Positions 1 through 7,854 of a stretch of 64,000 nt of DNA are shown here, in pieces. The position numbers and the translations under genes were made by a program. Numbering within the stretch: position 1 is the first letter of the stretch; every line of letters starts with the position of its first letter. A model generated the notes under the pieces. The model saw only the letters and a program-made list of their open reading frames with translations, had not been told where the DNA came from and did no database searches. This DNA comes from Halodesulfovibrio sp. (lineage in GTDB: Bacteria; Desulfobacterota; Desulfovibrionia; Desulfovibrionales; Desulfovibrionaceae), in contig NZ_JADMLB010000076.1 in assembly GCF_015482765.1 (NCBI RefSeq), forward strand, positions 80,809 through 144,808, read 5' to 3'.

Positions 1-704
1 TAGCCAACAGAGTAGATACCGGCTTCCTGTGCTGCTTCCTGAGGACCAGGGGAGTCCTGATGCTGAGCAATAACGTCGGAGCCGATGTCGATAAGAGATT
101 TAGCAGCTTCTTTCTCTGTTGCCGGGTCGTACCATGTTTTGGTCCAAACAACGTGAACTTTTGCATTTGGATTCACAGCACGAACACCAAGAGTAAATGC
201 GTTGATACCGCGTTTTACTTCCGGAATAGGGAATGCGCCAACGTAACCGATGATGTTGGACTTAGTCATAGAACCGGCTACGAGACCAGCAAGGTAGCGG
301 GACTGGTAGATACGACCAAAGTATGCAGACATGTTCGGAGCAGTTTTGTACCCTGAACAATGCATAAATGTTGTTTTAGGAAATTTCTTTGCTACTTTGA
401 GCATTGGGTCCATGTAACCGAAGCTTGTGCCGAAGATTACATCATACCCTTTACGAGCCATGTTGTTGATAACACGAGTTGCGTCAGCACCTTCCGGTAC
501 GGATTCAACATAAAAAGTTTTTACGCCGTCCATTTTAGCAACAGCCTGACGACCAAGATCATGTGCGTAAGAGTAGCCAGCGTCACCCACTGGAGATACG
601 TACACAAAACCAACCTTCAACTCTTTTGCCTGCGCAACAGTTGCACCAAAACCGGCAACTGCAACCAACGCTGCAAGCATTACAATACCCACGAATTTAC
701 GCAT
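1..704 (-). CDS. BMP-family ABC transporter substrate-binding protein (3' part outside window)
   Basis: The reading frame starts with ATG at 704, preceded by GGAGG, and runs out of the window with no stop, so about 234 N-terminal residues are visible. Residues 1-27 form a signal peptide ending AQA. The mature start KELKVGFVYVSPVGDAGYSY is typical of the BMP/PnrA family (PF02608), lipoprotein or periplasmic receptors that bind nucleosides or purines for an ABC importer. Later blocks (ATRVINNMARKGYDVIFGTS; HQDSPGPQEAAQEAG) also fit. There is no lipobox Cys, so the protein is probably soluble in the periplasm. It lies 76 bp downstream of gpt on the same strand, with a 7-bp stem hairpin (744-764) between them, which suggests purine uptake followed by salvage. 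The ligand is inferred. Confidence 0.9.
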   Translation of the reverse strand, partial: MRKFVGIVMLAALVAVAGFGATVAQAKELKVGFVYVSPVGDAGYSYAHDLGRQAVAKMDGVKTFYVESVPEGADATRVINNMARKGYDVIFGTSFGYMDPMLKVAKKFPKTTFMHCSGYKTAPNMSAYFGRIYQSRYLAGLVAGSMTKSNIIGYVGAFPIPEVKRGINAFTLGVRAVNPNAKVHVVWTKTWYDPATEKEAAKSLIDIGSDVIAQHQDSPGPQEAAQEAGIYSVG

Positions 705-780
705 TGTTTCCTCCCATGAAACAGTCATCCCGAATAGTAATAAGTTGCAGAATCCCCCTGCAACAACTGGATACTACCAA

Positions 781-1269
781 TTAACTATCGCTCACCCGTT
801 TTGCGAGTGGCTCTGTAAACTGCACCTCAGAATCCCAAGGGAATAAAATCCAGGTATCCTGAGAATATTCTCTGATAAATGTATCTACAAGCGGTCTGCC
901 TTCAGGCTTTGCATACAATGTTGCAAAATGTGCTTTAGGCAGCATATCGCGCACAACTCGTGCGGTTCCACCAGTGTCCACCAGATCGTCGATAATCAAC
1001 CATCCTTCACCATCACCTTCAGCTTCTTTCAGAACATTCATTTCGCCCTGATTCTTCCAGCTGTAGCTGTTCAGACAAATGGTCTCAATCTGGTAAATTT
1101 CCATTTCCCTTGCAAGGATGGCCGCAGGAACAAGTCCTCCACGCGTAACTGCGTAGATCCCCTTCCAGTTCCCTTTCTTAAGCAAATCCCAAGCAAGCTG
1201 CTTGGCATCACGTTGCAATAACTCCCAAGAAACAGGAGTAACTTTTGAATAACGGTTGGAATCAGACAC
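781..1269 (-). CDS. gpt: Xanthine-guanine phosphoribosyltransferase
   Basis: This 162-residue protein closely resembles E. coli Gpt (152 residues), which transfers phosphoribose from PRPP to xanthine, guanine or hypoxanthine. The PRPP-binding loop WLIIDDLVDTGGTA is at residues 90-103, the basic block VTRGGLVPAAILARE follows residue 40, and the C-terminal DTWILFPWD matches the family. The start is GTG at 1269; no better start lies nearby and the Shine-Dalgarno site is weak. It is followed on the same strand by the BMP binding protein, so the two are probably co-transcribed as a purine-salvage unit. Its promoter should lie in the AT-rich DNA between 1270 and 1330. Confidence 0.95.
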   Translation of the reverse strand: MSDSNRYSKVTPVSWELLQRDAKQLAWDLLKKGNWKGIYAVTRGGLVPAAILAREMEIYQIETICLNSYSWKNQGEMNVLKEAEGDGEGWLIIDDLVDTGGTARVVRDMLPKAHFATLYAKPEGRPLVDTFIREYSQDTWILFPWDSEVQFTEPLAKRVSDS

Positions 1270-1328
1270 TGTAGTAATCCAATATGTATTTAAAGTGGAA
1301 GTATTTCAGTATAATATATTTTTGTTAA

Positions 1329-1360
1329 ACAAAGAGAGGCATCGAAATACCTCTCTTTGA
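1329..1360 (-). terminator. Intrinsic terminator after the rRNA methyltransferase gene
   Basis: A perfect 10-bp stem (CAAAGAGAGG/CCTCTCTTTG) with a 10-base loop lies between rlmL and gpt. On the minus strand it is followed by a T-rich tail, so it most likely ends rlmL transcription. Confidence 0.75.
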
Positions 1361-1377
1361 ACACTCTCTAACGCGCG

Positions 1378-2553
1378 CTATTGCTGCTTACTGGACTTCT
1401 TAGAACCAGAATACAACTGATATCCTAAAAGCTTACATTCAATCTTCGCACTGAAGAAAGTCATTCGCTTAAAGGTACGCAAGCCGACCTGTTTTGCTAA
1501 ATCCAGATTGCCAGTAAAGATAAACCCGTTATAACCCTGACACTTCTTCTTAAAGAAGTCGCCGATAGCCTGATAAACTTCACCAAGGAAACGTACATCA
1601 CCAAGGCGCTCACCATATTCAGGGTTCATAATCACAATGCCGCCGCCCTCTGGAACTTCTGTTTCGCGGAAATCGCACACATCAAATTCGATGTAACGAT
1701 CAACTCCCGCCGCAACAGCGTTCTTTTTAGCTGCTTCAATAGCTTCAGCACTTTTATCGGTAGCAATAATTCGGAAATCCAACTCGCCGTTTTCACCGGC
1801 CTCAGCTTCATCAAGAAGCTTATCCCAACGCTCCTGACTAAAATCAGGAAGGTGCATGAAACCATAGTTGTCACGCATCAAGCCCGGAGCACTGTTCAAT
1901 CCGATAAGCGCAGCTTCGATAGCAAGGGTGCCACTACCGCACATCGGGTTTACAACATTGCTTTTCGCGTCCCAGCCACTTGCCAGCAAAGAAGCTGCAC
2001 CTAGCGGTTCAGACATTGGAGCTTTCCAGGGAAGTTTGCGGTAACCACGACGGTTAAGAGGTTCGCCGGACGTATCCAGATACAGTTTGCAACGGTTCTG
2101 TACCCAGTGCAGGAACAAAACAGTGCCAGTCTGTTCAGGACCGGAATCCGGTCTGCGATCATGCTTATCACGCATGAAATCACAGATAGCGTCTTTTACG
2201 CGAACGTTGGCATAACGAGAGTCACGAATGGAGTCGTTCTGCACAAAAGAAGAAATGGAAAGGTAGCCGTCCGGTGCGATAATTTCGTCCCAGTCGATGT
2301 ATTCACGAACATACTTGTACACATCGTCGGCGTTATATGCCCTGAAAGATGCCAGCTGGAACTGGACACGGTGCGCGGTGCGCAAATGCAAGTTCAAGCG
2401 CATACAGCCTGCCATTGTAGTAAAAGTCTCTACTGCGGCTGTGTGTTCTTTTTTTACAGGGAAGTTACGTTGTTTAATTTCTTCAGCCAAAATAGGTGCT
2501 GCGCCTCGTGGGCAAGTAATCAACACCTCTGACTTACGGTTGAAAATACTCAT
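1378..2553 (-). CDS. rlmL: THUMP-domain 23S rRNA (guanine-N2)-methyltransferase, RlmL/YcbY type
   Basis: The 391-residue protein has an N-terminal ferredoxin-like/THUMP region (about 1-160) and a Rossmann methyltransferase domain (PF01170). The SAM site NPMCGSGT is at 202-209 and the catalytic motif NPEYGERL at 310-317. Family members methylate a guanine N2 in 23S rRNA. Only the RlmL half of the E. coli RlmKL fusion is present. The usual NPPY motif reads NPEY here. The ATG start at 2553 has GGAG upstream. A small hairpin (2561-2577) abuts that ribosome-binding site. The exact target nucleotide is inferred from the family. Confidence 0.85.
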   Translation of the reverse strand: MSIFNRKSEVLITCPRGAAPILAEEIKQRNFPVKKEHTAAVETFTTMAGCMRLNLHLRTAHRVQFQLASFRAYNADDVYKYVREYIDWDEIIAPDGYLSISSFVQNDSIRDSRYANVRVKDAICDFMRDKHDRRPDSGPEQTGTVLFLHWVQNRCKLYLDTSGEPLNRRGYRKLPWKAPMSEPLGAASLLASGWDAKSNVVNPMCGSGTLAIEAALIGLNSAPGLMRDNYGFMHLPDFSQERWDKLLDEAEAGENGELDFRIIATDKSAEAIEAAKKNAVAAGVDRYIEFDVCDFRETEVPEGGGIVIMNPEYGERLGDVRFLGEVYQAIGDFFKKKCQGYNGFIFTGNLDLAKQVGLRTFKRMTFFSAKIECKLLGYQLYSGSKKSSKQQ

Positions 2554-3201
2554 GATTCTCCTGCACTCTTCGTGCAGCTACAAATAAAAAATCCGGCAAA
2601 ATTACACGTTCCGTCCGCATAATATTACCAGATACGAAACAGGACAGCTGCCCTGCACCCTTTCAAATACTCCGCAAAAAAGCCCAGCAAACTCCCGCCT
2701 GCTCGTCCCTTTAAATGCGAAGTTGATCTTACCCATTGATTTTCCGATATTTTTTGTAAAAAAATCAGTATCAGTCACTAAGATGAGACACGATATATAT
2801 GACTCAGCAGGAAGTTGCAAACAAATGCAACCTGAGACACTTTTCTCGTCTCAACATGTATCACTACAAAAAAAGTTGTATCAACATCAAAAAAATATTT
2901 TCCTTTTTTTATAAAACCAGACGCAGTTATTCCCTTCTGAGAGTGTTGCCTGTTTCCACAGATACGTTTACTAGAGGGAAACACTGTTTTTCAACAATCG
3001 GGAAACGCTTCAGCCGCTGTTCAGGTACACAAATATGTTCAGCCTTTTCTGACTATTCGGTCCATCCAAAAAAGAATTGAAATCCATGCTGAACTGAAAT
3101 GTTGTACCTTGTTCTCTTTCCATCAACATTACTTGCAAATTGCATCATTATATAAGGCTCCCCCGATTGAACACACATTCAAGCCCCGCAGAATCCAAAT
3201 T
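2554..3201. other. Intergenic region between divergent rlmL and GT2-like genes
   Basis: These 650 bases hold no convincing gene. Near rlmL, the hairpin CTGCAC-TCTTC-GTGCAG (2561-2577) touches the rlmL ribosome-binding site. The middle (2740-2930) is AT-rich with several A and T tracts and probably holds the promoters. Short open frames here lack ribosome-binding sites and protein-like composition. Confidence 0.5.
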
Positions 3202-4440
3202 ATGACAACAAAAACACTATCCATACTGGTTTCATGCATCAGCTCTACCGAGGCTGTTGCGCTTTCTCTTGCTTCATTCACAAATCTGCCTGAAAACCTT
3301 GAATGCGAAATCGTCATCGCAGCAGACAGTGAAATGGAAAAAGCCATTTTAGCGTTAGTGGATGAAGTGACCCCGCTTATTCCATGCTCACCGACAGTAC
3401 TTCCACTTAGTCAGCCCCTCAGCAACGCCAGAGCCTTTAACCTTGCAGCCGAGAACGCTACAGGTGAATACCTCTGTTTTCTTAAAGCAGGAACACAGAT
3501 TACGGCTGAAAGTCTCCAGCCTTTACTCACACATCTTGCAGAAACACCTTCTACCGGCATTGCTGCTCCACTGCTTATCTGTCCACAATCTGGAAGAGTA
3601 CAAAGCTGCGGAACGACGTTTACTCCATCCCTGAACGCACAGCCATTGTTTGCCTCATTCCCTGCCACACATCCGGCAGTTAAAAAGCAGCGAACATTTC
3701 AGGCTGTACCGTTAAACGGCATGGTAATGCGTACTAAAACGTTCAACGATGCAAACATGCTTGATACGACGTACAAAACCGGTATGGAAATACTTGATCT
3801 GTGCTGTGTCGTGCGAAACAACGAACAGACTATTGAGCTTATTCCTCAGGCAACCATGCTTGAACCGGACACCTCTTCAACCATTGATGAAGACGACCTC
3901 AGCATAGACACAATGCGTTTGAATGATCGCTGCAAAGGCTGCTTTGGGCCAGATAAGCATCGAATCGCAAAAGGAGAAGGCTATCAGTTTGCAATTTCTC
4001 CTTGGCTTGAAAGTTACATGACCCTTACAGCAGAACGCGAGCAGGAGCTGAATGAGCAAATGATGCAGTCTCCTGACCCGTCAACCTGCCTCGCACTCAT
4101 CCTTGAAGAACCACTCTGGCAAACAGGCTACGTTCAGCTTGCAGCATACCTTGAATCGACGGGAAAATTTGAAGAAGCATGCGGAATTCGCCTGTTACAA
4201 ACGTTCTTCTTCCCAATGCTGCCACTATATCGCAAACTGGCAGCAGTCGCTGAAGCTGCTAAAAATGAAAGTCTGCTCGAAATGGCAAATGAAAAGCTTG
4301 AACATATCGACAACCAACTGGAAGATATCAGCGGGCTGACCAAAAAAGCAGCCGGCCTTGCCAACTGGGCGCGTAAGGCTAAAGAAACCGAGCTGCAAGA
4401 GCTCTATGAAGGGTGGCTTAAAGATTTGGGTTTACTCTAA
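3202..4440 (+). CDS. GT2-like glycosyltransferase family protein
   Basis: The N-terminal 230 residues show a GT-A fold of family 2: an opening beta strand (TLSILVSCIS), the block LSNARAFNLAAENATGEYLC, and an acceptor-side block VMRTKTFNDANMLDTTYKTG followed by EILDLCC, like the FDxxF...EDxDLC block of rhamnosyltransferase-type enzymes. The metal-binding Asp expected near CFLKAGT is missing. The C-terminal 150 residues are helical and resemble tetratricopeptide-like packing (EEACGIRLLQ, LYRKLAAVAEAAKNESLLEMANEKLEH). The ATG at 3202 is chosen because homology-like sequence begins there; in-frame codons further upstream look non-coding. It is monocistronic, with a terminator following. The sugar and acceptor are unknown. 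Confidence 0.7.
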   Translation: MTTKTLSILVSCISSTEAVALSLASFTNLPENLECEIVIAADSEMEKAILALVDEVTPLIPCSPTVLPLSQPLSNARAFNLAAENATGEYLCFLKAGTQITAESLQPLLTHLAETPSTGIAAPLLICPQSGRVQSCGTTFTPSLNAQPLFASFPATHPAVKKQRTFQAVPLNGMVMRTKTFNDANMLDTTYKTGMEILDLCCVVRNNEQTIELIPQATMLEPDTSSTIDEDDLSIDTMRLNDRCKGCFGPDKHRIAKGEGYQFAISPWLESYMTLTAEREQELNEQMMQSPDPSTCLALILEEPLWQTGYVQLAAYLESTGKFEEACGIRLLQTFFFPMLPLYRKLAAVAEAAKNESLLEMANEKLEHIDNQLEDISGLTKKAAGLANWARKAKETELQELYEGWLKDLGLL

Positions 4441-4493
4441 CGAGGAAAAATTCAAACACGTTACCAAAAGTCTCCTAAGCGTATTACAAAGCA

Positions 4494-4530
4494 ATAAAAA
4501 AGGGCTGTCCGTATGGACAGCCCTTTTCTG
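4494..4530 (+). terminator. Intrinsic terminator
   Basis: A 13-bp stem (AAAAGGGCTGTCC/GGACAGCCCTTTT) with a GTAT-type loop follows the GT2-like gene. The A and T runs on both sides make it potentially bidirectional. Confidence 0.9.
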
Positions 4531-4684
4531 ACTTCAACTGAAGACCAAACATGTAAAACAAACAGAAAAGCTCACCTCCATGAAAAGCAATAATCACTGT
4601 GTCTTACTTTTCATAGCGGAACATTTCCCGATACGCTGCCCCATGTTTGACTATAAGACGAAGAACACCCGTTGAAAACTATTT

Positions 4685-5275
4685 CTAGCGTTCAAGCCAA
4701 TCTTCAAGAGCAGCTTTGTATTCTTCATCAGTATACGTAGGCTGATCATACTTACCAGCAATCTGGCGCTGACGAGACGCTTCGGAGAGGATGACAGCCG
4801 CCGCAACGGATACGTTAAAGCTCTGAATCATACCGAACATCGGAATGTACACTTCGCCATCAGCCACTTCTACGAGTTCAGGATCTGTTCCACGATGCTC
4901 ATTACCCATAATAATGGCTGTCGGCTCAGACAAGTCGTAGTCACGAAGCGGTTTCGCATTCGGAGAACAGCTGGTTGCGAGAACTTTCATACCCTTTGCA
5001 CGCAAAGACTTCATCAAGTCGTCAGTATTGTCATGACGCTCAGTATCTACCCATTTACGAGCAGATGCAGAAGACTTGTTACCAAGCTTAGGGAATGGAG
5101 TATCTGTGTAGTAAAGGTGGACTTTCGGCACACCGAATGCATCACAGCTACGTAAAATTGCAGAAACATTATGCGGGTCATGCACATTCGCCATAACCAG
5201 CGTCAAATCTTTCTGACGGAGTTTTAATACTCGTTCAAGCTTCGCAGTTCTTTCCGGGGTTCTTTCTTTTGTCAT
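4685..5275 (-). CDS. trmH: tRNA (guanosine-2'-O-)-methyltransferase, TrmH/SpoU family
   Basis: The protein has the three SPOUT knot motifs: ANVHDPHNVSAILRSCDAFG near residue 30, AIIMGNEHRGTDPELV in the middle, and IPMFGMIQSFNVSVAAAVIL near residue 150. This order and the RQRQIAGKY tail match E. coli TrmH, which methylates G18 of tRNA. The ATG at 5275 (MTKERTP) is preferred because it begins the conserved region; a GTG at 5302 would add nine residues. It stands alone on the minus strand. SPOUT paralogues can modify rRNA instead, so the substrate is less certain than the family. Confidence 0.88.
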   Translation of the reverse strand: MTKERTPERTAKLERVLKLRQKDLTLVMANVHDPHNVSAILRSCDAFGVPKVHLYYTDTPFPKLGNKSSASARKWVDTERHDNTDDLMKSLRAKGMKVLATSCSPNAKPLRDYDLSEPTAIIMGNEHRGTDPELVEVADGEVYIPMFGMIQSFNVSVAAAVILSEASRQRQIAGKYDQPTYTDEEYKAALEDWLER

Positions 5276-5875
5276 CAGCACACCATATATCCTGCTATAC
5301 ACAACAATGAAGCGGTAACAGGTTTCTTTTTGTATTTCTGAAAGTTATTTGATGCAGCACATACTTGCTTCACCAATTTATGCATCGCAATCATAAAAAA
5401 CATGCGCACCAAAAGCGGATATTCCTTACATTGAAAGTTCCAGAATTGGTTCATACCAAAGTGCATATTGGCAAGAAATTGATTTTCTTTCTTGTAAAGT
5501 TGCGCGTGTTGGGTGTACAGCCTTTTACAACTCTTGTCACGCGGTGCAATGTTGGCGCTGAAACCGGTTCGATTTTTAATTTTCAGCTAGATGCTTTGAA
5601 CATCTAACCAAATGATTTTCAAAGCAAAACGGACTAACTCGCTGCAAATTATATTTTTTTACACTGAATCTATTGAAATGTGCATTGTGTCCGAGTAAAA
5701 GAGCCACTTGTCTTCTAGTTTAATCCAAGAAGTTCGTGAATATACCCTAAAAATCTGTTGCACCCACATGCAGCGGAGAAATGCCAATAGCTTGCTTTTT
5801 TTATTGCGCATTCCACTGAGGTATATTTCGTTTTGTATCTTTTGATACACAACTTGTATGAAGGAGTCTTACGCT
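5276..5875. other. Intergenic region upstream of trmH and the first nhaD
   Basis: About 600 bases between divergent genes hold no supported gene. The last 40 bases before nhaD contain a perfect inverted repeat (5834-5849) and the ribosome-binding site. The rest is AT-rich with no strong hairpin. Confidence 0.45.
5834..5849. promoter_or_regulatory. Inverted repeat TGTATC-TTTT-GATACA upstream of nhaD1
   Basis: A perfect 6-bp inverted repeat with a four-base spacer lies 26 bases before the nhaD1 start codon. It could be a repressor site or an mRNA hairpin close to the ribosome-binding site. No regulator can be named. Confidence 0.35.
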
Positions 5876-7387
5876 GTGTTTACCTTTTTGAAATCAAAAG
5901 CTATCGCTAGTCTTAGCTTTGCTTTAGCAGGATTGTTGCTCCCTGCTATGGCATTTGCGTCTGCATCTGCTGGCGCTCCGCATCTTGACGGTGCATCCCT
6001 TTCTGCGTTGTGGGTAATCCCATTCGCTTGTATGTTGCTTTCTATTGCAATCGGTCCAATTGCTGCGCCACACTTCTGGCACAGCAACTTTGGTAAAATT
6101 TCTGTATTCTGGGCGCTTTGTTTCCTCGTGCCATTTACTATGGCATACGGATTCTCCCTTGCTCTTTACGAAGCATTGCACGCTCTTCTTCTTGAGTACT
6201 TCCCGTTCATCATTCTGCTTCTCGCTCTGTTTACCGTAGCCGGCGGCGTTCGTCTTAAAGGTTCCCTTGTTGGTACACCTGTTGTGAACACCGTAATCCT
6301 GCTTATCGGTACAGCTCTTGCGAGCTGGATGGGTACTACAGGTGCTGCAATGCTCCTTATCCGCCCACTGCTCCGTGCTAACGCTCACCGTAAATACCGA
6401 GTACACACCGTTGTATTCTTCATTTTCCTCGTAGCAAACATTGGTGGTTCCCTTACTCCGCTTGGTGACCCACCACTCTTCCTCGGCTTCCTGAAAGGTG
6501 TTTCCTTCTTCTGGACCACCACTCACATGCTGCCGCTGATGCTGTTTGCTTCTGCAATCCTTCTTGCTCTTTACTTCGGCATCGATACTGTTCTCTTTGC
6601 TAAAGAAGGTAAACCAGTTCCTCCATCCGACTGCTGTGATGAAGAGCCAGCTACCCCTGGTCGCTGTCGCTTTGAAAACGGTCGTCAGATTTACGACTGC
6701 GGTGCAGGTCCTAAACTTGGCCTCGACGGTAAAGTTAACCTCATCCTTCTCCTCGGCGTAATTGCAGCTGTACTCATGTCCGGTATGTGGAACCCGCATG
6801 TAAGCTTCAACGTGTACCACGTTCATGTTGAATTGCAGAACGTTGTTCGTGATGTTCTTCTTCTTATCATCACTGGTCTTTCTCTTAAACTTACCGACGA
6901 CGAATGCCGCCGTCTTAACGACTTCAACTGGTTCCCGATCCTTGAAGTTGGCAAGCTCTTCATCGGTATCTTCCTGTCCATGATTCCAGCTATCGCTATC
7001 CTGAAAGCTGGCGAGAACGGCGCACTTGCTTCTGTAATCAACATGGTTACAAGCAACGGCGAACCTGTGAACACCATGTACTTCTGGCTCACCGGTCTCC
7101 TTTCTTCCTTCCTGGACAACGCACCTACCTACCTCGTGTTCTTTAACACTGCCGGTGGCGACGCAGTTCACCTCATGGGCGACATGGCAAGCACTCTTCT
7201 TGCTATTTCCGCTGGTGCTGTATTCATGGGTGCTAACACCTACATTGGTAACGCACCTAACTTCATGGTTCGTTCCATTGCAGAAGATCAGGGCGTAAAA
7301 ATGCCTAGCTTCTTTGGCTACATGGCATGGTCCTTCGGTATCCTCATCCCGACCTTCGTTCTTATCACCTATGTCTTCATTGCTTAG
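5876..7387 (+). CDS. NhaD-type sodium/proton antiporter, copy 1
   Basis: This roughly 503-residue inner-membrane protein has a cleavable-looking leader (ending AFASA) and about twelve hydrophobic segments. It carries ion-transporter-superfamily blocks such as ASWMGTTGAAMLLIRPLLRA, GGSLTPLGDPPLFLGFLKG, SSFLDNAPTYLVFFNTAGGD and GANTYIGNAPNFMVRSIAE, typical of NhaD antiporters (Na+/Li+ for H+). The GTG at 5876 is taken as the start: AAGGAG sits 9 bases upstream, exactly as in the second copy. The ATG at 5858 overlaps that site. A soluble loop at residues about 245-280 carries four Cys (253, 254, 264, 275) and is absent from copy 2. It is monocistronic with its own terminator. Confidence 0.85.
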   Translation: MFTFLKSKAIASLSFALAGLLLPAMAFASASAGAPHLDGASLSALWVIPFACMLLSIAIGPIAAPHFWHSNFGKISVFWALCFLVPFTMAYGFSLALYEALHALLLEYFPFIILLLALFTVAGGVRLKGSLVGTPVVNTVILLIGTALASWMGTTGAAMLLIRPLLRANAHRKYRVHTVVFFIFLVANIGGSLTPLGDPPLFLGFLKGVSFFWTTTHMLPLMLFASAILLALYFGIDTVLFAKEGKPVPPSDCCDEEPATPGRCRFENGRQIYDCGAGPKLGLDGKVNLILLLGVIAAVLMSGMWNPHVSFNVYHVHVELQNVVRDVLLLIITGLSLKLTDDECRRLNDFNWFPILEVGKLFIGIFLSMIPAIAILKAGENGALASVINMVTSNGEPVNTMYFWLTGLLSSFLDNAPTYLVFFNTAGGDAVHLMGDMASTLLAISAGAVFMGANTYIGNAPNFMVRSIAEDQGVKMPSFFGYMAWSFGILIPTFVLITYVFIA

Positions 7388-7854
7388 ACTCAGGTTTGAA
7401 TGATTCTTACGCCCCTGTGCTTGCACAGGGGCGTTTTTTTATGTCTATCCCCCGTTATTCTGGCTAACGACATAGCCAGTCTAACAAACATCGACTCCCC
7501 CCCTCTCAAAGAGTTTTCAAAGCAAGCTTGCATCTCTAATCGCTAATGCTTGTCTTTTTACAAAAAAAAGTTGTACTCTTAACAGGTTAGTGTGCTCTTT
7601 CCATTCCCAAATCATCTCGAAAGCCCCTTACGTTCAAATCATCTTATCGCAATGGCCTCCGCATCAAATAAATTTTGAAAGTCAAGCTTTGACCTCTAAC
7701 ACATTATTAAAATATACTTTTTTTATTCATTTTTCACCAAAACAAGCACTTACTAACTTTGAGTATTCATTGACTGCCTCTTTAAAACCATAGTATGCGT
7801 CAAAGCTAATTGTGTTTTAAACAACGCTGGAATTGATAAAAGGAGTTTGAGTCT
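7388..7854. other. Intergenic region between the two nhaD genes
   Basis: After the nhaD1 terminator there is no gene until 7855. A 7-bp hairpin CTGGCTA/TAGCCAG lies at 7460-7479. A weak promoter-like pair is TTGACT (7770) and TAGTAT (7791) with a short 15-base spacer. The separation by a terminator means the two antiporters are transcribed independently. Confidence 0.45.
7409..7440 (+). terminator. Intrinsic terminator of nhaD1
   Basis: The stem CGCCCCTGTGC/GCACAGGGGCG with a short loop is followed by seven T residues. Confidence 0.95.

Noticed and set aside
2554..3201. Small plus-strand frames before the GT2-like gene
   Set aside because: They have no ribosome sites, are rich in Lys, Phe and Ser from AT-rich DNA, and have no protein-like pattern.
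5924..7426. A 500-codon open frame on the minus strand opposite nhaD1
   Set aside because: It is antisense to a clear membrane transporter. Its composition (many Cys, His, Lys and Asn, no hydrophobic core) is that of a reverse-strand shadow, and no ribosome site precedes it.
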